DNA of 64,000 nucleotides from Flavobacteriales bacterium (GTDB lineage Bacteria > Bacteroidota > Bacteroidia > Flavobacteriales_F > PHOS-HE28), in contig JADJCS010000005.1 of assembly GCA_016703105.1 (NCBI GenBank), positions 310,001-374,000 of the forward strand, given 5' to 3'. The position numbers and the translations under genes were made by a program. The first letter of the stretch is position 1. The number at the start of each line of letters is the position of its first letter. Below the pieces are notes generated by a model, which was not told the DNA's origin, ran no database searches, and was given only the letters and a program-made list of their open reading frames with translations. Below are positions 1-11,056 of this stretch, piece by piece.

Positions 1-194
1 TTGAACGCTCCCAGCACCACCACCACGGGCAGCATGGCCCAGGTCCGTAGGTCCCAGGCCACGGAGCCAGCCACCGTGGTGGATGTACCTTGGGCCGCCA
101 GAAGATGCCGCACCAGCAGGGCGCATGCCAACGCGAACACCCCCCAACGGAGCAATAAGTTCACGGGAACGCGGCGATCGGAAATGGACCACAT
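1..194 (-). CDS. Membrane protein, N-terminal fragment (cut by window edge)
   Basis: Read on the minus strand from ATG at 194, this frame is open to the window edge and encodes 64 residues. It begins MWSISDRRVPVNLLLRW and holds two hydrophobic stretches, roughly residues 11-29 and 50-64, with basic residues in between. That fits an integral inner-membrane protein. The spacing of the segments resembles the N-terminus of lysylphosphatidylglycerol synthase/flippase-like proteins, but too little is visible to assign a family. It is divergent from ruvC, with only 3 bases between the two start codons. Confidence 0.5.
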   Translation of the reverse strand, partial: MWSISDRRVPVNLLLRWGVFALACALLVRHLLAAQGTSTTVAGSVAWDLRTWAMLPVVVVLGAF

Positions 195-197
195 GGC

Positions 198-828
198 ATG
201 AAGACGGCCAAAAATAGCGGGGTGGCCTCGGATGGCGCGGATAGAATTGCGGAAAACGCGCGCAGCCTGGGGGAACGGATCATTCTAGGCATCGATCCGG
301 GCACTACCGTGATGGGTTTCGGAGTGATACGCGCTCAAGGTCCGAACATCACGCTCATCACCGCCGACGCCATCCGGTTCGACCCGTTGCATGACCATAC
401 GCTCAAGCTGCGGGAGATCTTCCGCCGCACCACGGCCCTTATCGACCTGCATCTGCCGGACGAACTGGCGATCGAGGCCCAGTTCTTCGGCAAGAACGTG
501 CAGAGCATGTTGAAGCTCGGACGCGCGCAGGGTGGCCATCGCAGCGGCCATACAGCGTGAAGTGGCGGTATGCGAATACGCCCCCACGCGGATCAAGCAG
601 AGCATCACGGGGCACGGTGGGGCCACCAAGGACCAGGTGGCGGCCATGCTGCGGACGCTGCTCGGCATACGCGAACTTCCCAGCAGCACGGATGCCACCG
701 ATGCCCTGGCCGTGGCCGTGTGCCACCACTTCTCCAGGGGCGCGGTACGAACATCATCCAAGCCAGGGGCAAAGGGATCGAGCGGTTGGGGCAGCTTCGT
801 GAAGAACAACCCCGGGCGGGTGAAATAG
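198..828 (+). CDS. ruvC: Holliday junction resolvase RuvC (frameshifted)
   Basis: RuvC is the endonuclease that nicks Holliday junctions symmetrically together with RuvAB. The first part has the catalytic Asp in GIDPGTT (about residue 33) and Glu in LAIEAQFFGKN (about 93), then LKLGRAQ. The second part continues as VAIAAAI, EYAPTRIKQSITG and the C-terminal acidic cluster in STDATDALAVAVCHH. The two parts lie in different frames, joined near 531. The family has a Gly after RAQ (RAQGVA), so two bases appear to be missing; restoring them gives about 210 residues. The N-terminus is some 25 residues longer than usual before the first strand, so translation may start further downstream. Either the gene is inactive in this strain or the sequence has an error. 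Confidence 0.9.
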
Positions 829-866
829 GCGGCTGAACGGCCGCCCCCTACTCCCGCAAAAACGAA

Positions 867-1256
867 TTACGCTTTTCGGATCCTTTCCGCGATCGCCGCC
901 AGTTGTGCAGGGGTGAGCTTCAACTTCGGCTTGCCGAAATCCATATCCGATACGCTATCGATCGGGATCAGATGCATGTGCGCGTGCGGCACTTCCAGCC
1001 CGATCACACTGATGCCGATCCGGTCGCACGGCACGACGCGCTCGATCTTGGCGGCCACGCCTTGTGCGAAAGGCATGATGCCGACCAGCAGGTCTTCGGG
1101 CAGATCGAAAAACTTGTCCACTTCCGTTTTCGGGACCACAAGGGTATGGCCCTCGCGCAGCGGGTTGATGTCCAGGAACGCGAGGAAGCGGTCGTCCTCA
1201 GCCACCTTGTGACAGGGGATCTCGCCACGTACGATCCGAGTGAAGAGGCTGGCCAT
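867..1256 (-). CDS. HIT family nucleotide-binding hydrolase
   Basis: This 129-residue protein carries the histidine triad HAHMH at residues 91-95 and the upstream motifs FLDINPLREGHTLVVPK typical of Hint-branch HIT proteins. Members hydrolyse nucleoside phosphoramidates and related AMP conjugates; the middle His of the triad is the nucleophile. The length is normal for the family and there is no signal peptide, so it is cytosolic. Its ATG overlaps the stop codon of greA by one base, so the two genes are cotranscribed and probably translationally coupled. The physiological substrate cannot be told from sequence. Confidence 0.93.
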   Translation of the reverse strand: MASLFTRIVRGEIPCHKVAEDDRFLAFLDINPLREGHTLVVPKTEVDKFFDLPEDLLVGIMPFAQGVAAKIERVVPCDRIGISVIGLEVPHAHMHLIPIDSVSDMDFGKPKLKLTPAQLAAIAERIRKA

Positions 1257-1729
1257 CAGCGGCTGATCTCCACGATCTCGAACCGGGTACTGCCCGCTGG
1301 GGTCACGATCTCCGCCACCTCGCCCACTGATTTACCCAGGAGTCCTTTGCCAATGGGCGAACCCACACTGATCTTACCGGTTTTGATATCCGATTCGGTC
1401 TCGGCCACCAAAGTGAAGCTCTTTTCGGCACCCGTGCCGGTATGCTTCACCCGCACTGTGGTGTGGATGAAGACCCTGCTCGTGTCCACCTGGCTCGCGT
1501 CGATCACGCGGGCACTGGCAACGACCTCCTCGAGTTTGGCGATGCGCGCCTCCAGCAAGCCCTGCTCCTCCTTCGCGGCGTGGTACTCGGCGTTCTCGCT
1601 TAGGTCGCCCTTATCGCGCGCATCAGCGATCTGTTGGCTCAGGTGCGGACGCTCCACGGTGCGCATGCGATGCAGCTCGTCCTGGAGCTTCTTCAGTCCT
1701 TCTTCGGTGTAGTAGGCCGGTGCGGTCAT
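1256..1729 (-). CDS. greA: Transcription elongation factor GreA
   Basis: GreA rescues backtracked RNA polymerase by stimulating cleavage of the extruded 3' RNA end. The 157-residue protein has the N-terminal coiled coil (YYTEEGLKKLQDELHRM, then GDLSENAEYHAAKEEQ with the acidic tip DLSENAEY) and a C-terminal FKBP-like domain with VGSPIGKGLLGKSVGEV. Length and motifs are standard. It is the first gene of a two-gene operon with the HIT protein. A TATATTTG box lies 53 nt upstream, and a perfect hairpin (1754-1779) falls between the box and the start codon. Confidence 0.97.
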   Translation of the reverse strand: MTAPAYYTEEGLKKLQDELHRMRTVERPHLSQQIADARDKGDLSENAEYHAAKEEQGLLEARIAKLEEVVASARVIDASQVDTSRVFIHTTVRVKHTGTGAEKSFTLVAETESDIKTGKISVGSPIGKGLLGKSVGEVAEIVTPAGSTRFEIVEISR

Positions 1730-1753
1730 GGCCGAGTGGTATCAGGATAGAAT

Positions 1754-1779
1754 GGAAGAGGCCTCTGGAGGCCTCTTCC
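1754..1779 (-). terminator. Hairpin between porV-like gene and greA
   Basis: A 10-bp perfect inverted repeat, GGAAGAGGCC with GGCCTCTTCC, has a six-base centre. It lies after the stop of the PorV/PorQ-like gene (1801) and could terminate that operon. It also lies downstream of a TATATTTG promoter-like box (1782-1789), so it would be in the greA leader if that box is used. There is no clear U-tract. Confidence 0.5.
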
Positions 1780-1781
1780 TT

Positions 1782-1789
1782 CAAATATA
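1782..1789 (-). promoter_or_regulatory. Bacteroidota -7 box for greA
   Basis: On the minus strand the sequence reads TATATTTG, an exact match to the Bacteroidota sigma-70 -7 consensus TAnnTTTG. A TTG lies 14 bases further upstream (1804-1806). The greA start is 53 bases downstream. Confidence 0.45.
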
Positions 1790-1800
1790 GGACGGTGCGC

Positions 1801-2859
1801 TTACAAGCTGATACGGACCCCGATCTGATGCACTCCGCTCCAGGGATTGGTGGCGCGGTAGGCATAGTCCAGTCCGATCGTGCTGAGCTTCTCCTTTCCG
1901 AACGGCATGTCCAAGCTCAATCCACCGGATAGTCCCGTGAACACGGTGGCGGCTTCTTCGCGGTTGGTGATGTCCTCTTCGTACATGTACCCTACGCGGA
2001 GGTGCAGGATGCGCCGGAAGCCATATTCCAGACCGCCTACGAACTGGTCGCGTGTGAAGGAATTCGAATTGAAGGTCAGTGCGGCGGTCAAACCGTGCTT
2101 TTCGCCAAGTTTGAAATCGTACGCTCCACCGATCGTGAGCATGGAGGGAAGTTCGAATTTCTGCGAACGTTGCTCCAAGGTGATCTGATCGCTACCGGTC
2201 ACCAACAGACCTTGCACCGCCATGCCATCACCCGCATAGCGCATGGCCGGTCCTACGTTCTTGAGCGCGATGCCGAAACGCACCTGGTCCCGCTCACCGG
2301 TCACGTAGTTGATGCCCGCATCGAAACACACACCCGATGTACGTGCATCGGCGATGGCCTCGGAGACCACACGCACCAGAAGTCCACCATAGATGCTGTT
2401 GGAGAAGGCCTTCGCGTAGGCCAGGGCGAAGTTCGACTGCGTCGTGCGGAACGTGCCCAGGCCGCCATCGGGCTGGTCTACGGTGGTGACGGGTATATCC
2501 CCGAAGGCCGTTGTCATCACCGTGATCCCGAGCGCCCCGTTCTGGCCGACCTTCTGGCCGAGACCGATGCTATTGATCTTCACCCCGCTGCCCTCTAACC
2601 ACCGGCTGGTGGTGAAAACTACTTCGGTCTTGCGTGTATGCGCCAGCCCGGCCACGTTTCCGAACATGCTTTCGACGCCACGGAGCGCAGCGGAGTTCGC
2701 CAGGCCCCAACCCGCACTGCGCGCCCATGGGTTGATGAGCAATTGGGCGGCACCCGCCGAACCCGCCCGATCGGGGTTCCCGGCCTGAACGGGAACCGTT
2801 CCAAGGATCAGCGCCCCCAGAGAGAGGCCGACCATCCGTTGTTGCATCGTCATCGTCAT
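1801..2859 (-). CDS. PorV/PorQ-family outer-membrane protein
   Basis: This 352-residue protein has an N-terminal signal peptide (LSLGALILGTVPVQA) followed by the family signature GAAQLLINPWARSAGWGLAN and NVAGLAHTRKTEVVFTTSRW. The rest has the alternating pattern of a FadL-like 14-strand barrel and ends in a strand finishing VRISL. In T9SS, PorV carries cargo from the translocon to the attachment complex and PorQ works with PorZ. This paralogue sits last in an operon behind a TonB receptor and a large secreted protein (37 bp after the latter stop), so I infer a dedicated outer-membrane partner of that protein. MTMTM offers alternative start codons at 2853 and 2847. Confidence 0.85.
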   Translation of the reverse strand: MTMTMQQRMVGLSLGALILGTVPVQAGNPDRAGSAGAAQLLINPWARSAGWGLANSAALRGVESMFGNVAGLAHTRKTEVVFTTSRWLEGSGVKINSIGLGQKVGQNGALGITVMTTAFGDIPVTTVDQPDGGLGTFRTTQSNFALAYAKAFSNSIYGGLLVRVVSEAIADARTSGVCFDAGINYVTGERDQVRFGIALKNVGPAMRYAGDGMAVQGLLVTGSDQITLEQRSQKFELPSMLTIGGAYDFKLGEKHGLTAALTFNSNSFTRDQFVGGLEYGFRRILHLRVGYMYEEDITNREEAATVFTGLSGGLSLDMPFGKEKLSTIGLDYAYRATNPWSGVHQIGVRISL

Positions 2860-2896
2860 GTCGTTCTCTTCTCTTCGTTCGATGGTAGGACCCGGC

Positions 2897-5800
2897 TCAG
2901 AAGTTCTGTAGATCGATAGGGCGCATCACGCCGAAGAACTTCACCACGCGCTCGCATACCCCGGGCACTTCCACATGGCAGAGGTACACCCCGCTGGCGA
3001 TCGGCACGTTGGTGGTGTTGCGCAGGTCCCAGTCCAGGAACGTTAACCCGTTGTCCTTCTTGAACCGACGTATGAGCGTACCGCTCACATTGTAGATGCT
3101 GATGGTGCATACCTGTGGCAGGTTCACGAATTTCACCCGGTTGTCCAATCGGCTCACCTCGTACCCACTGAAGCCATAGTACGGGTTGGGCACCACGCTG
3201 ATCAGGTCGCAGGCCGTCTCGGCCGTCGCCTGGTCCTCTACGATCACGGCCCGTTCGCCTGTATTGAAGCTGTACAGCGGCAACCCATCGTTGCGCTGCG
3301 GATCGATCACCGGCAGGTAATCCGGTGTGGGCTGTCGGTAAGGCTTGTACGGGTTGGCCACGTTCAGCAGGATCCGCGTCTCGGTGGGGATCAGTCCTTG
3401 TTCCGGGGTCTTCAGCTGGTAGCCCGGGTTAAGCACTGCGGTACCCACCCAGTTGCACGCCCGGAACGCCCGTGTGATCTCCGCGTTCGTACCCACCGTC
3501 AAGCGAGCGTGCAGGAACTTCCCTTCGTCGTATTGCGGCATGAACGAGGGGTTCGTCTTCTCCCGCCAACGGTTGCCGAACACGTAGATGTTGTGCTGCC
3601 CTCCCAGGATCGGCGACCCCAGTCCAGAGACCAACGAGTCGCTCGGGTTCCAGATCATGTCCCGTCCCCTAGCCCCGCCCCAGAAGCTCGCCTCCCCGAA
3701 CGCCATGTTCAGCCGCTCGCCGCTGCCCATGTCGATCGCGTAACCCGGGAACCAACCCATGCCCGTGAGGTGGCCGTTCAGGCCCGCCTCATCGTTGTTG
3801 CAGCCCGGTGCGTTGTACCCGATACCGTTCTTGTCCACGCTCGCATCCGAGCGCATGTCCATCTTCCCATCGGTCGCGTATTCGGCTACCCCGGGATTGT
3901 CCTCCATCTCCAGTACCGGACAGCGTGTCCACTTGCTCTTGTCGGAGGTGAACACCACCAGGCAACTACTGATGTCCCGCAGGGACGAGATGTTCCTGGC
4001 GTTGGCCAGGCTCTTCGCACCGGGGTGGAACGCGGTTTCTCCCAGGAATTTGAACGCCGTCCACGTACCCCCTGCCATACCCAGAGAAGGGGTGCTTTGT
4101 ACCAGTACGCCTTCGTACTGCTCATCGTTGTCCACATCGGGGTAATCCGGATAAAGCGTTCCCTCATCCGAGGAGTTGCCCGACCGGATCCAGTTCAACG
4201 CATCCTCGCCTTCCCCGTCCGGTACGCCGTTCAACCACTGTTGCGAGGGATCCGCATAGGTGATGGAGGCGCCCAGGAAATCGGTGAACGAACCTTCATT
4301 GAAGTATTGCGCGATCGTCACTGACAAGCCCCACTCGGGGATCAACTGCTCGTTGCGGATCGCGATCGTTGTATCGCTCAATACCGTGTCCTGCGCATCC
4401 ACATAAACCAGTTTCCAGCTCGCGTCGTTCAGGTTCCCGTCCGTAGCCGTATCGGTGAACCACAGCTCGAAGTTCCCTGCGGGCACCGCAAGGGATCGAT
4501 CACCTTGATCGATACCGGGCCCAAATTGGTCTGGTAACGCAGTTCATCGCTTCGCCACGGAGCATCCTGCATGATCAGGTCCACCGTACTGCTGCTCAAG
4601 GCGATCTCCCGGTCCCCGTTCCCGATCCCCTCGATCCGTGTCAAGGTGAACTCATCCCCATAACCCGCGTTCAGGATCGTCCCTCCGTTCTCCGGAGAGT
4701 TCTTGTGGGGGATCCCACTGAACGGCCGGATCGGACCCGCGGCGGCTTTCCTTCCCGCCAAATACGGTGTTGCCTGACCGGTGAGCGCTTGGGGATCCGG
4801 ATTGAAGGTCGCCCAGCTATTGTAGCCATAGGCGATCGCCATGTAATAGTAGGTCTTGAAGTTCACCAAACTTGGATCGCCTTGAGCGAACGCGTCGTTG
4901 GTGACCCGGAACGAGTGGGAAATGCCCGCATCCGTTCCGCTCACCATGAGCGTGGGCACGGGTAGACCGATGTTCGGGTCCTCGATGTAGTTGATAAGCT
5001 CCGCGATGTCATCGTCCACATCGCACTGGAACACCAGCCGCGCCAAGTTGGGGTCGCGCAGATCGGCCGGGCTCACCTCGCCGTTCTTGAGTTGATAGAC
5101 CTGATATCCCTGGAAATTGAACGTACGATCGTCCGCATCCTCGGGAATGATGGGATCGTCCTCTTCGTAGCGTTCGAGGAAGTTGTTGCCGACTTCCAAG
5201 TTCTCGAGTGTGATGATCAGTTCACGGTCCAGTTCCACGATGCTGAGCTCGGGGGCGTCCGGTCCATTGAGGATCTGGAAGCAGTTGTCGAACAGTGCTT
5301 GGGCCAGGTCATCCGCCCGGCGCACCTCCTGCACACTCTCGAATGGCCCGCCACCCGTAGCCCGCGCCCACACCACACCCACGGTGATGTTGTTGTAGGC
5401 CCCGGGCTCCAGCACGAAGGGTCCAGCGCTCTGCACGAAACGACGGTCGAACGGTGCGTTCCCCGAGTTCTCTTCTGTCCACGGCAACTGAGGTTCGCAG
5501 TCGGTGCCCCATCCTTGCGGATCACTATCACCCGGGAACATGTACTGCGCGGGCGTGATGTCGTTGTTCGTGCTGTAACCGGTGCCCCCGTAGGACATGG
5601 GCGTACCGTCCTTCCAGATGCTGGTGAGGTAGTTGTAGTACTCGATCGCGTTGTCGGGGTCGCCGCGCGGGGTGGAGTTGTTATCGTGGTAAAGGAAAGC
5701 CCGCATGCCGTAGCGCTCGTTGTCCACGACCGTATCACCGTAACCGATGCCGATCCCTTTGTAAGGAATGCCCAAACCCAGACGCGCGGTGGCGCAATCC

Positions 5801-6981
5801 ACGAACGGTTCATCCGGAGTGGGTCCGGGGTTGTCGATGCCATCGTAATCCTGGAACGGGCCTTCGAAGAAGTCCACCCCGACCGCCGGCGGTTGCACTC
5901 CATAGCCCGGGTGACCGTTGCAGTTCTCGTCATTGTTGTCACCATTGTAGGCGTAGCCCAACCCGCGTTGCACGTCGCAGCCTACGAAATCGTCATCGGC
6001 GCAGCCCAGGTCCACATCCACCCATTGACCGAAATAGGTGTTCTGCAACGTCTGTGTGCCTTGATTGATGACCACATAATTGTAGAACGTCATGTTGTTC
6101 ACCGCATCGTTCGTACTGAACGCGAAGGCTTGTGCGCGGATCTCCATACCGATGGGCAGACCGCCGGTCTCGGTATGTGCATTGCCCTTGTCGTTGAAGA
6201 CCCACCAGATGTTCTGGTCACCGAAGAGCGGCACTTCATCCTCCCGCTTCTTGGTCTTGCAATCGATGTTGCCGTCCAGGTCGTACTTGGGATAATCGCC
6301 TGCGTCCGGATCGTACTCATCGTTCGCATCGAAATCAAAGTAGGGGGCCAGGTTGTAGTCCTGGTTCAAGGCGACATCACCGTGAGCGGGCCATTCGCTG
6401 TAGATGACAGGCGCTGAATAGTTAGGGAACTCCGTGTTCTCATCGCATTCCGGGTCCAGTCGGCAGCGATGGAAGGCGCGGTGCAGTTCCGCATCCTGTC
6501 GCAAGGTTTTCCAGGTGCGGTCGTAAGCCAGACATACGTCCGATTCGATGGAGGCGGAACCATCTTTGGTCAACGGACCTGGCCAGTAGTCGTTCCCTAC
6601 TTGGCGGAAACGCACCCCGGCCAATTTCAACTGGTTGTCTGGCGAGAAACCACCCATCCAGAGGGAACCGGCGAACATCGCATCGGGGCCGCTCCGGTCT
6701 TCTGTGCGCGGCACTTCGTATGCGGGACCGCCCGCACCGCTGCGGTTCTGCCACATGTTCCCACCGGTTTCGATCAGGGCACGTACGTTGTTGAAGTCCA
6801 ATTCATCCCGCGAGGTGGAGGGTGAGCAGCCTGCGGCCCTGGCTTGGCCGTTCCCGGAGGATCCATGCGGCTGCCCCGATCGCCAGGAGGGTTCCCGGGC
6901 GATGAGTTGGCTCCCGGTTAGGAGCACGAGCGCTACGGCGGCGAAAGTTCTGGTGGTCGGCATCGGTTCGTGACCCTTCAT
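2897..6981 (-). CDS. Large secreted T9SS-type surface protein (frameshifted)
   Basis: Two frames join near 4489 into one protein of about 1,361 residues. The first 850 residues start with a signal peptide (MPTTRTFAAVALVLLTGSQL, likely true start at 6963) and contain many Asp/Asn-rich loops. The last 529 residues end in a secretion domain with NVSGTLIRRFKKDNG, WDLRNTTNVPIASGVYLCHVEV and KFFGVM, the normal T9SS type A pattern. Inserting one G (TTG-GCG-GTG) at 4489 restores the frame as DPLAVPAGNFELW. It lies 18 bp after a TonB receptor and 37 bp before a PorV/PorQ-like gene. No enzymatic domain was recognised. I infer an outer-surface protein working with these two partners. Confidence 0.8.
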
Positions 6982-6999
6982 GGCCGGATTGATTCAATT

Positions 7000-9900
7000 T
7001 CAGAATGACAGCCGCACGCCCAAGCGGATGGTGCGGGGTGCGCCCAAATTGCCCGGATCGACGACCTTGCTGTTGTAGAGATCGCGGTAGCTGTCCACAT
7101 CGGTCCTGAGGTTGATGCTGTTCTGGTATTGTGCGGCGGCCAGATAGCCGTCATCATCAGGAGAACCCGTGGCGCGGTAAACGTCGGTCACGTTCCGTGT
7201 GTTGAACACGTTCGTGACCAGGAGGTAAATGTTCAGATCCGCGGTTTTGGCCTTGTCCCCCTCCTTCTTGCCGAAGTTCATGGTGATGTCGCGGTCCAAC
7301 TGCGCATCCGCGGTGAACTGCCAAGGCAGGCGCGCACCGTTCAACGAACCATCCAGCCGGTAACTACCCTCCTTGCTGTCTATAGCCGCCTCCTGCACGA
7401 TCTGGCTGGAGTTGCTGTATGGCGTTCCGCTGCCCAAAATGGTCACCATGTTTAGCCCCATGCGCTGAAGCAGGTTGGCACCGAACACCACCGGACCGTT
7501 GTAGTCCTTGCCAGCTCCATAACGGAAGTCTGCGGTGATCTGGATCTTATGGCGCTGGTCGAAGTTCAAAGGCGTGAGCACCCGCAAATTGCTTTGATTG
7601 CTGTTGATAAGGCTGAGGGTGCTATTGGGGTCGCTACCCGTGCCGTCGGCGAACTGTAGTGTGTAGCTGGCGCGCATCCAGATGTTGCCCGTGCGACGCA
7701 GATCATAGGTGGCGGAAAGCCCTTTCACGGTCCCGAAGTCGATGTTGTCGTAAGAGCGGTAGCTCACGGGCCAAGCCTCTTGGACGTTACGGACCTGGAT
7801 CATGTCGCGCAGTTCGCGGTAGAAGCCCGCGATCTTCAACGAACTCGATTTGCTGAGCACTTGCTGGAAACCAAGCTCGTAGTCGATGGTCTTGCTCGGT
7901 TTCAGCGAAGGATTGCTCAAGATCACCGTGGAACTCGTGTTCTCGATGAACGCCATGTCCGAGATGAGCAACCGTACCGCGCTGGTGGGGCGTTGGGTGA
8001 GAATATCGTAGTGCGCGAAGAACAGGGCCTCATCCGAGATGGGGAAGCTGAAGGCGACCCGCGGCATAATGTTCACCGAAGGAGTGTAGTCCTCGAAAGC
8101 GGACTTTTTCAATTTGCTGCCCTGTAGATCGCCTTCCGGATCGGAATCATAACTGATCAGATACGGAGCGATGCCCTCGCCTCCACGCAGCACCCGGGGA
8201 TCCGCGATCTCCTCGCCTTGGGCATTGTACCATGTGTCGCCATCGCGGTAACCCACCACACGGGTCGGATCGTTCAGCCGGTCCACATAGAGCACATAAT
8301 CATCCCCGATGTTCTCCGGACGGTTCTCGGCAAGGTCCGCAGCGATATCACTGTCCGGGATCTCACCCCCTGCGGTATGTGCGGGCCGCCACAAGTATTT
8401 ATCCTTTAGCGTGTTCTGGTTGGCATCGAAGCGGTCCACGCGCACCCCGACGTTGAAGATGATATCGTCGAAAGCGAACTTGTCCATCAAGTAGCCGGCC
8501 ATGTAGATCGGCGCGAACGGGGCCTGAACTCGCGTGTAGTTGCCATTGTCATCCCTCTCGTCGAAGAAATCAGCGAACGCCGGGCGACCGGTGATCTTCT
8601 CACCCAAATGGTTGTAACCAGCGAAGGTCGCTATATCGTTCCCATCGTTGATCAGCTCGGTGGCGCTGAACATGTCCAGGGAGAACACGGACGGGTCCAG
8701 GGAGTGGATGTCGATGAAATCCAATCCGTTCTGGTCCAAGCCCAGTGCATCGCGCAATTGGGTGCTGAAGTAGGTCTGGTCCGGTCCGAGCAACCTTTCA
8801 AAGGTGTAGAAGGGGATCGTCCCAAAAGGATACGTCAAGGTCGCATTGCTCAAGGAGGCGTTATCCAACTGGCTGACATGTGTGTTCGCCAGTTCGAATG
8901 CCCGGTTCCAAAGTCCGATCGGGGCGAGACTGTACCGACGATCGGTGAGTTGTTCGTATTCCACCCCTACGGAGAGCGCATGCTGGCCGATGTCCGCCGA
9001 GCCGATCGCGGTGAGGCGGAACTGATCCGTTTGGCGCCGGCGGAACTCGCCACCGTCCGGATCATCGATGTAGCCGATGTTGTTCCACAGATCGTACAGC
9101 CGGTCCGGACGATCCCCGTTCAGCAAGGCATTGCCTTGTGCGATCGCGTTCAGGTTCTCGTAAGGGCCTGGATCGGTCTCCTGCCCGAAAAGCCCGGCCA
9201 CGTTGAACGGCTGGTAGGGGAAGAACTGGTAATACTGCTGGGTGATCGAGGCGAGGTCCTCGTTCCACTCGCTCGGTTCGAAGGTGACCAGTGTATCCCG
9301 GAAACCTGTATGTACGAACGCGAACTGCGTATTGCTGGTGGTATCGATATCCTGCAACTCGTAGGTCGGGGCGCGGTAATTGGTGAACTTGCCCACATGG
9401 CCGTATTTGAAAAGATCGTCGCCATGCACTTCGTCCTCCACTTTTTGGGTCCAACGTGAATAGTCGAACTGAAGGCTGTAGTACGCGTTCTTGATCAATT
9501 GCGCGTTCTCCTCTCCCTCCTGTCCGCTCTTGTTCCCGAAACGCTGGGTGAACCGGAGGAACCCACGCCATGTGAAGTCCTTGTAACGGAAGTTGTTGCT
9601 CGCGTTGAGCAGGCTATTGTTCCTGTTGAAGTTCTGCCGGTCGACATAATCCACCGTGCCCCCCAGCGAGAGGGTGACGTTCTGCGTGGTGGCGATATCG
9701 ATCTTGCCGGAGGCTAAGTAGGATACGCGGCCCGCGTTCTGGCGCGTCTTCAACTCCTCCAGATCGTCCCCCCGAAGATATTCGGAACCGTAAACGGCCA
9801 CCTGCTGATCTCCCACGTCACGTAGCTGTAACGGTGAGGCCAGCAGTTCATCGCGAACTTCGCTCTTTACGCGCACGTCACCGAGATACGAAGGCTCGTT

Positions 9901-10802
9901 ATCCACCACATTGGTGTACTGCCCGCTCAGGAAGAAACCGAGCAATGGTTTTGTCTTGTTCCCCAGGCTATCCTTCCTGAAAAGATCGGGCCGCTCAGGC
10001 TGGCCTCCACCTGGTTGTAGGCGTACTTGTCCAAGCCCACGATATCGGTGATGTCCTCCCCGACCTTGAAGCCGCTGGTGAGGTACTCCACACCGCCGAA
10101 GAAGCTGCGGCTGGGGCCCCGGGTGGTGATGTTGATGACACCTCCGGTGACATCCCCGTAGTTCGCGGGGACACCTCCAGTAATAACCTGCACTTCCTCA
10201 ATGGCCGCTTTGGGCAGGCCGGTACCCGATCCCGCAGGCACCTTGATACCGTCGATGTAGTAATAGGTGTTCTCCGATCGGGCGCCGCGAATGCTGATGC
10301 CTCCGCCTGTACCGCTTTCACTCGTCCCCGCCACGGTAGTAGCGATGGATGCTGCCGAACGACCGGGCATTCGCGCGATATCCTCCCGGGTGATGGTGCC
10401 GCCGGAGGCACCACCATCCTTCTGGATGAGAGGGACCTGGTACTGTACCACCTCGAACTCCTTCAACTCTATGCCTTGATTAAGGCCGAGGTCGAGGAAA
10501 GTGGTTTTGTTGCTGTTGATGACCACGCCAGTCTGCTTCAGCGGCTGGTAGCCCACGTAGGTCACGATCACATCGTACGAACCTGGATCGATCGGCTTGA
10601 TCATGTATTTGCCGTCGAAATCCGTGGTGCCGGAAGCGACCACGGTACCCCGGTTCTCCACGGCAACGTTGACGAAGGGCAGTGGCTCGGAGGACTTCTT
10701 GTCGACCACCGTGCCTTGCAAGGTGCCGGCGCCCACTTGGGCGAATGATACGGTCGCTCCCAGGAGTCCAAGGGCGATCGTGGAGAATATCCTTCTCACC
10801 AT
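7000..10802 (-). CDS. TonB-dependent receptor with carboxypeptidase-regulatory-like domain (frameshifted)
   Basis: The reconstructed protein has about 1,267 residues. It starts at ATG 10802 with a signal peptide (MVRRIFSTIALGLLGATVSFAQ), followed by a CarboxypepD-reg-like beta-sandwich (GTVVDKKSSEPLPFVNVAV to VTYVGYQPL). The plug domain has SIRGARSENTYYYIDGIKV and GDVTGGVINITTRG, and the long barrel ends at TIRLGVRLSF with terminal Phe. The frames meet at an AAAA run at 9980-9983; one extra base restores FFRKDSLGNKTKPLLGFFL. These receptors import large ligands with TonB energy. The substrate is unknown. It heads an operon with the large secreted protein and the PorV/PorQ-like protein. Confidence 0.88.
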
Positions 10803-10848
10803 CAACGAGTAGGTTTTACGTTCAGGACAACAGCGCAACGAGGGGGCG

Positions 10849-10856
10849 TAAAGATA
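10849..10856 (-). promoter_or_regulatory. -7 box for the TonB receptor operon
   Basis: The minus strand reads TATCTTTA, 7 of 8 against TAnnTTTG, 46 bases upstream of the receptor ATG. The surrounding sequence is AT-rich relative to the window. Confidence 0.4.
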
Positions 10857-11056
10857 GAAAAGTCCCGGATCCGTCAAATCGTCGGAAATCCGCTCTGGGC
10901 GCGGGTTTCCGCATAACCAGCCTGCCGGGTACATCGTTTCGTGACTTGCTGCGGTGGTCATCTTGCGTTGAAGTGGGGGAAAGATATCCTGGCGGACCCT
11001 GCTCGCCGCGATCATGGCGGCCAAGGAAAAGTGGATGTATACAGGTCTGGCCGCCC

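Noticed and set aside
5092..6417. 441-codon frame opposite the large secreted protein
   Set aside because: No family match, Val/His-rich shadow composition; the minus frame has signal peptide and sorting domain.
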